Source: Bacteroidetes bacterium ADurb.Bin008 (GTDB lineage: Bacteria; Bacteroidota; Bacteroidia; Bacteroidales; Tenuifilaceae). From it: a stretch of DNA of 64,000 nucleotides. Below, in pieces: positions 46,682 through 57,000 of the stretch. Position 1 is the stretch's first letter. Each line of letters begins with the position of its first letter. Position numbers and translations under genes: made by a program. The stretch is from positions 1 through 64,000 of the forward strand of contig MWFE01000024.1 of NCBI GenBank assembly GCA_002071445.1. Direction: 5' to 3'. The notes under the pieces were generated by a model that worked only from the letters and a program-made list of their open reading frames with translations, did not search any database and was not told where the DNA came from.

Positions 46682-48298
46682 TTAACGGTTATTATCCTCT
46701 TTTTTGAGAATGTCCATGGCATATAACAGGGTGGTGTCAATCCTTTTGATGATAGGGTAGTACCCCTCATTATCAATAAGGTTTCTGGCAATGGCTGCTC
46801 TTAACTGTGTTTCGATTAGCTCTTTAGATTTTTCAATTTGCGTTTTCTCGGGTTCGACGCCGCGCTTTTTCGAAAATTCAATAAAGCGATTGAGCAGATT
46901 AACCTTGTCCAGATATTTTTCTATGGCAACGTAGTCGTGTAGGCCGGACATCTCTTTTCTGTATGTGTCGGCGAAATCAAAGGCAAAGCGATAGATTAAA
47001 CCTCTGTTGGCCACCATGTTAAAATAAGGGGTGATCCCGGAGGTATCCAGGGGAACGAAATAGTCGGGCATAATACCCCCGCCCCCGTACACAGTGCGCC
47101 CGCCGGGCGTGGTGTATTTCAGAGAATCGGAGAAATGAATGCTATCCTGTACCTGGAATTCGCCGTGTAAATATCTGTTGCTTATATCGTAGTAGTATTC
47201 ATCGTCCCCCGGAGCATAGGGCTTTTGGATACTCCTGCCTGTGGGAGTATAGTATCTTGCTATGGTTAGCCTTAGTGCCGAACCGTCGGAGAAAAGAATT
47301 TGCTCCTGAACCAATCCCTTACCAAACGATCTTCTGCCAATTACGAGACCCCTGTCGTTGTCCTGGATGGCACCGGCCAAAATTTCGCTTGCCGAGGCGG
47401 CAAATTCGTCGATAAGAATTGCAACCTGAGTATTTGTGCATTGCCCCTTCGAATCGGAGTAGATGTTATGGCGTGGGCGGGCTTTCCCCTGGGTATAGAC
47501 GATTAACTTCCCTTCGGGAAGAAATTCATTGGCTATGTTGGTGGCGGCATCAAGATATCCGCCATTGTTTCCTCGCAAATCAACGATTAGCTTAGTCATG
47601 CCTTGCTTTTGGAGTTTGCTAACCGCATCGATAAATTCTTTATAGGTTGTGCGGGCAAACCGCGAAATTTTAATGTACCCCATTTCGTCATCGAGCATTA
47701 AGCTGATATCAATGCTGTAAATGGGTATTTTATCCCTCACAATCTCAAATACCATGATTTCATCAACGCCTTTTCGGACAATGCCCACTTTCACCCTCGT
47801 TAAATTTGGGCCTTTCAGCAACTTAACCACTTCATCCTGAGGGAAACCAATACCTGCTACGTTTTGGCCATCAATGGTTACAATCCTGTCGCCAGCCAAA
47901 AGACCAATTTTCTCCGAGGGACCTCCCTGTACCGTGCTTACCACCACAATGGTATCGTTAGGCATATTGAAAGTTATGCCAATGCCATCGAAACCCCCGT
48001 CGAGAGGCTCGTTTACAGCTTTCAACTCCGAGGCAGGGATATATACCGAGTGGGGGTCGAGGTTCTTCAGCAGTACGGGGATAGTATTCTCAACCAAAGT
48101 GCTTACCGATACGGTATCTACATATTGGTCTTCGATGTACTTTAGTACGTTGGTGAGCTTATCTGCGCGTGGGTAAACCGTCAGGCTTGGTCTTCCGGGA
48201 GCCTGTTGAAGTTTAATGCCAATTACTATGCCTGCTATCAGTACAAGCGCCAACCCCAGTGGATAAATGATATCCTTTGGTTTATTGATGTATTTCAT
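46682..48298 (-). CDS. S41-family C-terminal processing peptidase (CtpA-like)
   Basis: A periplasmic serine protease of 538 residues. It has an N-terminal membrane anchor (YPLGLALVLIAGIVIGIKL), a PDZ domain (about 85-170, GFDGIGITFNMPND and GDRIVTIDGQNV) and an S41 catalytic core (about 190-380). The nucleophile Ser lies in DEFAASASEILAGAI and the Lys base in GRRSFGKGLVQEQ. The C-terminal 150 residues are helical. Such proteases trim the C-termini of envelope proteins. The dCMP deaminase gene lies 55 bases upstream on the same strand. The ATG at 48298 is used rather than the adjacent TTG. Confidence 0.93.
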   Translation of the reverse strand: MKYINKPKDIIYPLGLALVLIAGIVIGIKLQQAPGRPSLTVYPRADKLTNVLKYIEDQYVDTVSVSTLVENTIPVLLKNLDPHSVYIPASELKAVNEPLDGGFDGIGITFNMPNDTIVVVSTVQGGPSEKIGLLAGDRIVTIDGQNVAGIGFPQDEVVKLLKGPNLTRVKVGIVRKGVDEIMVFEIVRDKIPIYSIDISLMLDDEMGYIKISRFARTTYKEFIDAVSKLQKQGMTKLIVDLRGNNGGYLDAATNIANEFLPEGKLIVYTQGKARPRHNIYSDSKGQCTNTQVAILIDEFAASASEILAGAIQDNDRGLVIGRRSFGKGLVQEQILFSDGSALRLTIARYYTPTGRSIQKPYAPGDDEYYYDISNRYLHGEFQVQDSIHFSDSLKYTTPGGRTVYGGGGIMPDYFVPLDTSGITPYFNMVANRGLIYRFAFDFADTYRKEMSGLHDYVAIEKYLDKVNLLNRFIEFSKKRGVEPEKTQIEKSKELIETQLRAAIARNLIDNEGYYPIIKRIDTTLLYAMDILKKEDNNR

Positions 48299-48353
48299 CA
48301 AAATCAGTGTTTTATCGGGTCGATCTATTGATTCGTATCAACCGATCCGGTTA

Positions 48354-48791
48354 CTATAATTTAATTATTTCAATTTTTGCCCTTTTCAGCAAATCGATGC
48401 CTTCGGCAATGCGGTAATCGTCGTTGTAAACAACTCTTGTGATACCCGCTTGGATAATGAGTTTGGCACACTCCAGACAAGGGGAAGAGGTTACGTACAG
48501 GGTTGCCCCTTCGCTGCTGTTGTTCGATTTGGCTACCTTGGTTATGGCATTGGCTTCAGCATGCAAAACGTAGGGTTTGGTTTTACCCGACTCATCTTCA
48601 CAGACGTTTTCAAAACCACTGGGCGTGCCGTTGTAACCATCGGAAATAATCATTTTGTCCTTAACGATAAGCGCACCAACCTGCCTGCGTTTACAGTAAG
48701 AATTTTGTGCCCATATTTGGGCCATTTCGAGGTAGCGACGATCGAAATCGGGCTGCTTATCTCCATATGGATATTTCTTCGATTCTTTCAT
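48354..48791 (-). CDS. dCMP deaminase family protein
   Basis: Zinc-dependent deaminase of about 145 residues, predicted to convert dCMP to dUMP for thymidylate synthesis. The zinc site is complete: HAEANAI (His and the proton-shuttling Glu) and SSPCLECAKLII (two Cys ligands). The segment CKRRQVGALIVKDKMIISDG and the loop GTPSGFENVCED are typical of the family. The longer frame begins with TTG, and the ATG at 48791 (MKESKKYPYGDKQPDFDRRY) is preferred. It is followed by the S41 protease gene, a pairing seen in other Bacteroidota. Confidence 0.92.
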   Translation of the reverse strand: MKESKKYPYGDKQPDFDRRYLEMAQIWAQNSYCKRRQVGALIVKDKMIISDGYNGTPSGFENVCEDESGKTKPYVLHAEANAITKVAKSNNSSEGATLYVTSSPCLECAKLIIQAGITRVVYNDDYRIAEGIDLLKRAKIEIIKL

Positions 48792-48874
48792 ATTGCGCTG
48801 TAACTGTACCGATAAAAATAGTTCTCTAAGGGTCAAAGGTATAAACTTTGCAGTGGTTTTAAACCGATTAAAAT

Positions 48875-48903
48875 AAAAAAACCTCGAGTAATCGAGGTTT
48901 TTT
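48875..48903 (-). terminator. Intrinsic terminator after tRNA-Leu
   Basis: On the minus strand AAACCTCGATTACTCGAGGTTT forms a hairpin (stem AACCTCG/CGAGGTT) followed directly by a run of T residues. It starts just after the 3' end of the tRNA. Confidence 0.9.
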
Positions 48904-48904
48904 G

Positions 48905-48988
48905 TACCCGGGGCCGGGGTCGAACCGGCACAGTATTGCTACCACTGGTGTTTGAGACCAGCGCGTCTACCAATTCCGCCACCCGGGC
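48905..48988 (-). tRNA. tRNA-Leu (anticodon CAA)
   Basis: An 84-base class II tRNA folds cleanly on the minus strand. The acceptor GCCCGGG pairs with CCCGGGT (one G-U), and the D-arm contains GGTAGACGCGC. The anticodon stem CTGGT/ACCAG holds the loop CTCAAAC, giving anticodon CAA. A long variable arm follows, and the T-arm is CCGGTTCGACCCCGG. The discriminator is A, and CCA is not encoded. It decodes UUG leucine codons. It is followed by its own terminator. Confidence 0.96.
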
Positions 48989-49244
48989 AATCACGTTAAG
49001 AACGTATCGGGCTGCGAAGATAAAAGGTTTTTTTGTTTTGCACAAGAAAAATTAAAGCATTTGTTAGTTGATCTCATCGGGCTTTTAAAAGGCTACAGAT
49101 AATACAGAATTAAATATTAATTAACCAACTACGAATGTGTTCCAAGCCATTCTATTCAATCACGAACTAGTTTAAGCATGATACTAATTAAGAATTTGCA
49201 AGCACTTTAGTCTATCTTAAAATTTAACTTGATTTTTGGCTTAA

Positions 49245-49514
49245 AAAGGCATTAAAATTACGGAAGAGTCTGCCGGCCTCACGGCTCGATTAATTCCCGA
49301 AATTAAGAGAAATGTCTCTCTTGCTCAGGAAATAACATCAGCAAGTATTGAACAGAGTTCTGGTTCAGATCAAATTAGCTATGCCATTCAGCAGTTGAAT
49401 TCGGTTACCCAGCAAAATGCCTCGGCAAGCGAGCAGCTGGTTGAATATTCACAGAAACTGAAGGAGCAATCGGAAAAATTGGAGATGATTATACAGTTTT
49501 TCAAAACCAGCTAA
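49245..49514 (+). pseudogene. Remnant of a methyl-accepting chemotaxis protein (C-terminal end)
   Basis: An open frame without a start codon encodes about 89 residues and ends at TAA 49512-49514. It reads EITSASIEQSSGSDQISYAI (in the middle) and QLNSVTQQNASASEQLVEYS, finishing IIQFFKTS. That is the C-terminal helical end of a chemoreceptor signalling domain, including the IQQLN-x-VTQQNA-A-SE pattern. An in-frame TAA lies immediately upstream (49242-49244), and the sensor and the signalling hairpin tip are missing. It therefore looks like a decayed 3' fragment rather than a working gene. It sits between tRNA-Leu and dxs, and no other chemotaxis genes are in the window. Confidence 0.8.
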
Positions 49515-49568
49515 CAACACATCATCCTTAAATGGCAGATTTACTAAATGAGAGGCAGAAATTGGGGA

Positions 49569-51488
49569 TTATATTACATTGCCAATTACCCTTGGGCTAA
49601 CGGTTTTTCGTACAATCTCACAGATCCCTTCGAGATCCATTCCGCACTCGCGATATAGTTCGGCCTGAGTGCCATGTTCAATAAACCTATCGGGAATTCC
49701 CAGACGGATAACCCTGGTTGTAAAACCATTATCGTTCAGCCATTCAAGCACAGCCGACCCAAATCCTCCCTGAATGGAGCCATCTTCAAGCGTGACAATA
49801 GTTTTAAATTTTTTGCCGATTCTTGCAAGCGTTTTCCCATCCAAAGGCTTTACAAAGCGCATGTCGTAATGTGCAACACTGATTCCCTCTTCACCCAGCT
49901 TATCAGCAGCCTTTGATGCTGTAATCCCCAAAGGTCCAAGAGAAAGAATGGCAAGATCATCACCTTGCCGAAGCATACGTGCCTGCCCCACGGTTATTGC
50001 GGTGAAAGGTTTTCTCCAGTTAATCATTGAGCCATTGCCGCGAGGGTAGCGAATACTCCATGTGCCCATGCCCGGCAACTGAGCGGTGAACATCATGTTG
50101 CGCAATTCCTCTTCGTTCATGGGCGAACAAATGGTAAGGTTGGGAATAGCCCGCATGTAGGAAATGTCGAATGCGCCATGATGGGTTGCACCATCATCTC
50201 CAACAAGTCCGGCGCGATCGAGGCAGAAAACAACAGGTAGGTTTTGTAGGGCTACGTCATGGATTACCTGATCGTAGGCACGCTGCATGAAAGAGGAGTA
50301 GATGTTACAGAAAGGAATCATGCCTTCGGCAGCAAGACCTGCCGAAAAGGTAACTGCGTGTTGTTCGGCAATTCCCACGTCGAATGCGCGCTCTGGCATT
50401 TTTTCCATCATAATGCAGAGAGAGCAGCCCGTGGGCATGGCCGGTGTAATGCCAACTATTTTTGGGTTTTTCTCAGCCAACTCAACCAGAGTATGCCCAA
50501 AAACATCCTGAAAACGGGGAGCAGCCGACTCTTCGGTTGAAATGGAAATCCGCTCTCCGGTTACTTTATCGAATATCCCGGGGGCATGCCAAAGCGTTTG
50601 GTTTTTTTCAGCCGGAGTAAACCCTTTCCCTTTAACCGTAATGCAGTGAAGCAATTTGGGTCCGGGGATATTTTTCAAATCGTTAAGGATACGGGTAAGG
50701 TAAACCACATCGTGCCCGTCAACCGGGCCAAAATATCGAAATCCCAACGATTCGAACAGATTGCTTTGTTTGAAGATGGTGGACTTAATGGCATTTTCCA
50801 ACTTTTGAACCAACGATCGGGCCCCGGGACCTATGCCATCCAACTTTCCCAATAGATCCCAAACATCCTTCTTCAGCTTGTTATATGTCTTTGAGGTGGT
50901 TATGTCTAAAAGATATTCTTTCAGCGCCCCCACGTTGGGATCGATGGCAATGTTATTGTCATTGAGTATAACCAAAAGGTTGGTTTGCTTCGAGCCCCCA
51001 TTGTTGAGTCCCTCAAATGCCAGGCCGCTGGTCATCGAGCCATCGCCAATTACCGCTATGGTTTGCCTTTCTTCACCTTTCAGATCCGATGCCATGGCCA
51101 TTCCAAGTGCAGCCGAAATGGAAGTCGAGCTGTGCCCTGTGCCAAAAGAATCGTATTCGCTTTCGCTCCGCTTGGGAAAACCGCTGATACCCTTATATTT
51201 CCTGTTGGTGTGAAAGACTCCCCGTCTTCCGGTAAGTATCTTATGCCCATAGGCTTGATGCCCGACATCCCAAATTATCCTGTCGTTTGGGGTGTTAAAA
51301 ACGTAATGCAGGGCAATGGTAAGCTCCACAACACCGAGGCTGGCTCCAAAATGGCCCGGATTGCTGGAAACGACGTCAATAATGAATTGCCTTAACTCCC
51401 TGCTTAATTGCACAAGGTCGTCTGTCCCAAGTTTTTTCAGATCTTCGGGAGAGTTAATTTGATTCAAAATAGAGCCTTCAAAATCCAT
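49569..51488 (-). CDS. dxs: 1-deoxy-D-xylulose-5-phosphate synthase
   Basis: First enzyme of the MEP isoprenoid pathway; joins pyruvate and glyceraldehyde 3-phosphate using thiamine diphosphate. The 639-residue protein is full length. It has [36 protein letters not shown], the ThDP motif [16 protein letters not shown]-x-GS (about 150-170) and [14 protein letters not shown]. The transketolase domain 2 follows, with [16 protein letters not shown] and [19 protein letters not shown]. The C-terminal domain contains [21 protein letters not shown] possible -7 element TAACTTTG lies at 51506-51513, just upstream of the ATG. Confidence 0.97.
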   Translation of the reverse strand: MDFEGSILNQINSPEDLKKLGTDDLVQLSRELRQFIIDVVSSNPGHFGASLGVVELTIALHYVFNTPNDRIIWDVGHQAYGHKILTGRRGVFHTNRKYKGISGFPKRSESEYDSFGTGHSSTSISAALGMAMASDLKGEERQTIAVIGDGSMTSGLAFEGLNNGGSKQTNLLVILNDNNIAIDPNVGALKEYLLDITTSKTYNKLKKDVWDLLGKLDGIGPGARSLVQKLENAIKSTIFKQSNLFESLGFRYFGPVDGHDVVYLTRILNDLKNIPGPKLLHCITVKGKGFTPAEKNQTLWHAPGIFDKVTGERISISTEESAAPRFQDVFGHTLVELAEKNPKIVGITPAMPTGCSLCIMMEKMPERAFDVGIAEQHAVTFSAGLAAEGMIPFCNIYSSFMQRAYDQVIHDVALQNLPVVFCLDRAGLVGDDGATHHGAFDISYMRAIPNLTICSPMNEEELRNMMFTAQLPGMGTWSIRYPRGNGSMINWRKPFTAITVGQARMLRQGDDLAILSLGPLGITASKAADKLGEEGISVAHYDMRFVKPLDGKTLARIGKKFKTIVTLEDGSIQGGFGSAVLEWLNDNGFTTRVIRLGIPDRFIEHGTQAELYRECGMDLEGICEIVRKTVSPRVIGNVI

Positions 51489-51505
51489 GATTTAATCTTA
51501 TCCGG

Positions 51506-51513
51506 CAAAGTTA
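51506..51513 (-). promoter_or_regulatory. Possible -7 promoter element of dxs
   Basis: On the minus strand TAACTTTG matches TAnnTTTG and lies about 17 bases before the dxs ATG. No TTG sits at the standard distance. Confidence 0.35.
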
Positions 51514-51663
51514 CAATAAAAAACACAATTAATGATAATTGCTGCAGTACGCGCTTCGTCTGATACTAAGTCAATTATTTATGAGGTTAACGAACTTAAA
51601 AGCCAATTGTTTTGTTGAGTTTATCTTTTAAATATTGAGATGAACAACAAGTATAATTATTTA

Positions 51664-51671
51664 TATCTTTG
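51664..51671 (+). promoter_or_regulatory. Possible -7 promoter element of the OmpA lipoprotein gene
   Basis: TATCTTTG matches TAnnTTTG and lies 31 bases before the ATG at 51703. Its place inside the longer reading frame (ATG at 51640) argues that 51703 is the true start. Confidence 0.45.
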
Positions 51672-51702
51672 TCAGCAACATGACACCTACACAGCACGAA
51701 CC

Positions 51703-52734
51703 ATGATAAACAGAACATTTTACCTGGGCATTGTAATCATAGCGGTTTTCCTTTTCGATTCATGCGTACCGGTTAAGGAGTTTCAAACCTTACAGGATAA
51801 TAATACAAAGTGCGAAGAGGAAAGGGAGAAGTTTTCCATTGAGAACGAGTCGCTTGGAGTTAAAACTCGGGAATTGGAGGCCAAACTTAAGGTACTTACC
51901 GATGAGGTTGAGCGGCTTGTTGCCGACAGCGCGAAACGGTCGGTTGAACTCAACAGGCTAAAGGACGAGAATGAGAAGCTGACATCGAGGTATGGACAGT
52001 TGGAGGATTTACAAAAAAGCTTCATGTCCGGCAGTCAGCAGGAAACGCGTAAAGTTTTAGCCCAACTTCAAAAAACTCAGGAAGAGCTGCAGGTCAAAGA
52101 GGATGCCCTTAAGGAGTCTGAGCGCAGGCTGAACCTCAGGAGGAAGAATCTTGAGGAACTTCAAACTTACCTTGACCAGCTGAAAAAGGATTTGGACGAT
52201 CGCAATGCCCGTTTGGTGGAATTAGAGCAAATACTTGCCCGCAAAGATTCTGCGGTGATGGCACTCAGGCGAAAGGTTTCGGATGCCCTGTTCGGTTTTG
52301 AGGGCAAGGGGCTGAGCGTAAAGTTGCAGAATGGCAAGGTTTACGTTTCGCTTGACGAACGGCTGATGTTTAAATCGGGAAGCCACGTTGTGGATGCCAA
52401 CGGTGTGGCAGCCATGAAGCAACTTATCCCTGTGCTGGAGCAAAACCCCGATATCAATATTATGGTGGAAGGGCATACCGATGATGTGCGTTTCCCTGAG
52501 CGCGGAGAGCTGCTTGATAACTGGGATTTAAGCGTTAAAAGGGCAACCTCTATCGTGCGAATACTGTTGGATGGCACAAAAATATCGCCCGTTCGGATAA
52601 CGGCGGCAGGCCGTAGCCAATTCCTTCCGGTTGACCCTGCAAAAACGCCTGAAGCCCGTCAGAAGAACAGACGCACTGAAATAATACTCACACCCAAATT
52701 GGATGAGCTGTTTGAAATTTTAGAGTCAAACTAA
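51703..52734 (+). CDS. OmpA-family lipoprotein with long coiled coil
   Basis: A 343-residue envelope lipoprotein predicted to tie the outer membrane to peptidoglycan. The signal ends VFLFDSC (Cys at about residue 21 from this start). A coiled coil (about 30-200) is rich in Glu, Lys and Leu, and an OmpA peptidoglycan-binding domain (about 220-335) has IMVEGHTDDV, NWDLSVKRATSIVRILL, and NRRTEIILTPK. I chose the ATG at 51703 because the longer frame places 21 polar residues before the lipoprotein signal and overlaps a promoter-like element. The radical SAM gene follows by 30-36 bases. Confidence 0.9.
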   Translation: MINRTFYLGIVIIAVFLFDSCVPVKEFQTLQDNNTKCEEEREKFSIENESLGVKTRELEAKLKVLTDEVERLVADSAKRSVELNRLKDENEKLTSRYGQLEDLQKSFMSGSQQETRKVLAQLQKTQEELQVKEDALKESERRLNLRRKNLEELQTYLDQLKKDLDDRNARLVELEQILARKDSAVMALRRKVSDALFGFEGKGLSVKLQNGKVYVSLDERLMFKSGSHVVDANGVAAMKQLIPVLEQNPDINIMVEGHTDDVRFPERGELLDNWDLSVKRATSIVRILLDGTKISPVRITAAGRSQFLPVDPAKTPEARQKNRRTEIILTPKLDELFEILESN

Positions 52735-52770
52735 GAGCAGCCTTATTAGGATAATCAACCTGACTTGGGG

Positions 52771-53793
52771 GTGAAAGAGTTTTTCCTTTACCTGTCGCAC
52801 CTGACTTTCAGCAGGGTATTAAACCTGCTCCTGTGTGGAGTTGGTTACCTGTTTTCGCAAATCCTGCGCTACCCCGTTGTTCTTGGCAAACCCTGGAGTG
52901 TTTCCATTGAACCTACAACCCGCTGTAATTTTCAGTGCCCCGAATGTCCAACGGGAATAGGAGAACTTGGCAGGCGGGCAGGCGATATGGCTTTGGATCG
53001 TTTTATCGATATCATTAATGAGATTGAGCATACGACTTTAACCGTTCTGTTGCATTTTCAAGGCGAACCATTGATGAATCCGGATATTTACAAAATGGTT
53101 GAATATGCTTCCTCAAAACGCATTATCACTGAAATGGCTACTAACGCTACGCTGCTGGATAAAGAGGCATCGGAAAAATTAGTGAAAAGCGGCCTGAAAA
53201 AGATTGTTATATCCATTGATTCGCCATCCGAAAAAGAGTTTGGAATGTACCGCAAAGGGGGGCAGTTGACCGGAGTGCTCTTGGGGATTGAGAACATCCA
53301 ACAGGCTAAGCTGAAATATAAAACGGGGTATCCTTTGCTTTGCTTAGAGTTGCTTGCATTTAAAAATAATGTGTCCCGGATTGAGGATTTCGTCACGCTT
53401 GGCAAATCATTGCGAGCCGATGTGATAAGGGTAAAAACTGTTCAACTGTTAAATCTTGAGGATGCCGCTGACAAAATTCCCATTGGTACCAAGTATTGCC
53501 GTTACGAAAAACGGGTTGATGGAAGTATCGCTTTGAAGGGGAAAGCCAACTCACCTTGCTCTGTCCCTTGGTATAAATGCTCGCTAACTCACGATGGATG
53601 GATTGTACCGTGCTGTTTCGATAAAAGCGCAACCTATCTTTTGGGTTCAATTAACACACACTCGTTGAACGAGGTGTGGTATTCAAAACATTACAATAAT
53701 TTTAGAAAAAGGTTAATCAGGCATCGGCGGCTTATGCCGGTTTGTTCAACCTGTCCTCAGGGCCGGGTTAAAATAGATTTCAACGTTGGGTGA
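52771..53793 (+). CDS. Radical SAM/SPASM-domain enzyme of unknown substrate
   Basis: A radical S-adenosylmethionine enzyme of about 340 residues. The [4Fe-4S] motif CNFQCPEC (CxxxCxxC) follows SIEPTTR near residue 50, and a C-terminal SPASM-like region has CSVPWYKCSL, VPCC and CSTCPQG for auxiliary clusters. A hydrophobic stretch near residues 12-30 (FSRVLNLLLCGVGYLFSQIL) suggests membrane association. SPASM enzymes often modify peptides or proteins, but no precursor peptide is adjacent. The start is uncertain: GTG at 52771 is used, with a TTG two codons earlier as the alternative. It follows the OmpA lipoprotein gene. Confidence 0.87.
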   Translation: MKEFFLYLSHLTFSRVLNLLLCGVGYLFSQILRYPVVLGKPWSVSIEPTTRCNFQCPECPTGIGELGRRAGDMALDRFIDIINEIEHTTLTVLLHFQGEPLMNPDIYKMVEYASSKRIITEMATNATLLDKEASEKLVKSGLKKIVISIDSPSEKEFGMYRKGGQLTGVLLGIENIQQAKLKYKTGYPLLCLELLAFKNNVSRIEDFVTLGKSLRADVIRVKTVQLLNLEDAADKIPIGTKYCRYEKRVDGSIALKGKANSPCSVPWYKCSLTHDGWIVPCCFDKSATYLLGSINTHSLNEVWYSKHYNNFRKRLIRHRRLMPVCSTCPQGRVKIDFNVG

Positions 53794-54030
53794 ATTGCCG
53801 TTCTGCATACGCGTTAAATGTGATCTGAAATAATAAAAGCAAAGCAAGAAAAAACCAATGATTGCGGTGTGAATAGTTCATTTTTAGGTGCATTGTGATA
53901 GGTAAGGAACCTGATTGCAGCTGCATTTTCCAAACGTATTTCCCTATGATAAAGCAACCTTTTCCCGCCAAATTATATCTGTGTTATAATATACTTTACT
54001 TATTTTTCGTTTGCTTAACATCTTGATTTA

Positions 54031-54060
54031 TTGCATTCCTTTTAAAAAATAGTATTTTTG
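54031..54060 (+). promoter_or_regulatory. Bacteroidota-type promoter for the DUF2723 gene
   Basis: TTG (54031-54033), a 19-base spacer and TATTTTTG (54053-54060) match the -33/-7 consensus. The ATG lies 25 bases downstream. Confidence 0.62.
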
Positions 54061-54085
54061 CCCTCTTAATTTCAAACCCAACTCA

Positions 54086-57000
54086 ATGCAGCCATTCAGT
54101 CAAAGCAGATTTAGGCAAATAAATTGTATTAGCGGCTGGTTTGCTTTTGCAATAGCAGCCATCGTATATCTTCTCACCATAGAGTCCTCGGCCAGCTTTT
54201 GGGACTGCGGCGAATTCATTGCTAGTGGCAATAAACTATTGGTTGGGCACCCTCCCGGAGCCCCTTTCTTTATGTTAATGGTGAGGGTTTTTACCATGTT
54301 GTCACCAAGCAAGGAGTTAATTCCTGTTTTGGCTAATTCGCTTTCGGCTCTTGCCAGCGCTTTCACTATCCTTTTCCTGTTCTGGTCTGTTACTCATCTG
54401 GCGCGGAAAATGGTGAAAACCGATGACGGTAATTATTCCCTGTCCCAAATGGTATTGATTATAGGCTCAGGTTTAGTTGGGGCGTTAACCTATACTTTTT
54501 CCGATACCTTTTGGTTTTCGGCCGTTGAAGCCGAGGTTTATGCCACCTCTTCACTTTTCACCGCATTGGTTTTCTGGGCAATTTTAAAGTGGGAAGATGT
54601 GGCCGACGAACCCCATGCCAATAGGTGGATTATCCTGATAGCATACCTCATGGGTTTGTCAATTGGTGTTCACCTCCTGAACTTATTGGCCATTCCGGCC
54701 ATCGTTATGGTTTACTACTTCCGTAAATATCAGGTTACTACAAGGGGCGTTGTCAAGGCTTTGGCATTGGGAGTTCTCCTTTTGGCCGTGATGATGTATG
54801 GGATAATTCAAGGTTTTGTTGTTCTGGCCTCCAAGTTTGAACTGCTATTTGTCAATGGATTTGGATTGCCCTATTCATCAGGTGTTTTCTTCTATTTTGC
54901 CGCCATTGCCGCCCTGCTAATTTGGGGAATTCGCTATTCGCATATTAAGGTTAACCCCATACTGAATACCGTCCTGTTGAGCTTTGCGGTCATTATCATT
55001 GGCTATATTTCATTCGCAGTTATTGTTATCCGATCCTCTGCAAAGCCGCCCATGGATCAGAATAGCCCCAACAATATGTTCTCGTTGCTGTACTACCTGA
55101 ATCGCGAGCAGTATGGCGATCGCCCATTGTTTAAGGGGCAATCTTTCGATGCCCCTTTGGTTGACAGGCAGGAGGGGAGCCCTCAGTACATACAGAAAGA
55201 TGGGAAATACGTTGTGGCATCGCGGAAGTCAAAATTGGTTTTCGATGATCGTTTTGTAACTTTTTTCCCCAGAATGTATAGCTCCGAAGCACGCCATGTT
55301 GAGGCGTATAAGCAGTGGACAAATTTTAAGGGTCATGCTGTTCGGGTTGTTGGGCGCGATGGAGAGCCGGAGATTAAATATGTGCCGACCTTTGGTGAAA
55401 ATTTAAGGTTTTTCTTTTCCTATCAGTTGGGTCATATGTACTGGCGCTATTTTATGTGGAATTTCGCCGGAAGACAAAATGATATTCAGGGTAATGGCGA
55501 AATTGTTAAAGGGAATTGGATCAGCGGAATACCTTTTATAGATACTCCACGGCTGGGACCACAGCAGGATCTCCCTTTTACTTTTCGCAATAAGGGGCAC
55601 AACAGGTATTATCTGCTGCCATTGCTATTGGGTATAGCCGGGCTTATTTGGCACTACTCCCGCAATCAGCAAGACTTTTGGGTGGTATCGCTGCTGTTTG
55701 TCTTAACGGGTATTGCCATTGTGGTTTACCTTAACCAAACACCCTATCAACCGCGCGAACGTGATTATGCATATGCAGGGAGTTTTTATGCTTTCAGCAT
55801 TTGGGTTGGACTTGGAGCAATAGCATTGTTCCAACTTATTAAGAAAGCCATTGATAAAACCCCCGGAGCAGTGTTGACGGTTTTGCTTAGCCTGATCTTT
55901 GTCCCCGGCATCATGGCATATGAGAATTGGGACGACCACGATCGGTCGGGAGGTTACCTTGCGGTAGATTTTGCCAACAATGCCCTTAACACCTGCGAAC
56001 CCAATGCAGTCATCTTCACCTATGGCGACAACGACACTTTCCCTCTTTGGTACGCCCAAGAGGTTGAGGGGGTGAGGAACGATGTGAGAGTGTGCAATTT
56101 GAGCTATCTGCGTGCCGATTGGTACATCGATCAAATGCTGCGTAAGGCATACGATTCCAATCCCTTGCCTGTAAGCATGACTTCGGACAAATATGTTGCC
56201 GGGACACGTGAGGTGGTATTGGCGCTCGACCGTATCCCCCAGCAAATAAACGTTAAGCAGGCGGTTGATTTTGTCCTAAGCGAAGACCCGAATACCAAAC
56301 TCAATTCACCATTCGAGAGGAACCAGAAGGTTGATTTTTTCCCTTCCAGAAGTTTATACTTACCCGTAGATAAGCGCATTGTAGAGGAGAAAGGCGTTGT
56401 GCCCAAAAGTAAGATGGGAATGGTGGTTGATACAATGAAATGGCGACTCCCTACCAATTATGTTTTAAAAGATGGGCTTTTCCTTATGGATCTTATGGCT
56501 CACAACAACTGGGAGCGTCCCGTATGCTTTGCCATTACGGTTAGTTCGGATACTTACCAAAATTTAGATAAATACTTTCAGATGGAGGGCTTGGCCTACA
56601 GGATTGTGCCCATTGAGGCCAAAAGGACAGGGGGTAGGTATGGCACCGTGGATAGCGAAAAGCTGTATGAATTGTTGATGAACCAATATCTTTACAGGGG
56701 TATTGATGATCCCAAGGTGTATATCAATGAGAATAGCAGTAGGATTATTTCAAACTATCGCAATTTGTTTGGACGGCTTGCACAAGCGTTGGCTGATGAG
56801 AACAAAAAGGATTCGGCCATTCTAGCCCTCGATCGTTGCATGACGGTAATTCCTCCAAAACTGGTGCCTTTCAACTTTTTTGCTTTGTCTTTGATTGATG
56901 GATACTACAGGGCAGGAGCCAATGAGAAGGCTGTGGAGGTTTCGAAAATCTACGTTGATCAATGTGCCGAAGAGTTAAACTATTTCCTTTCTCTGCCCGA

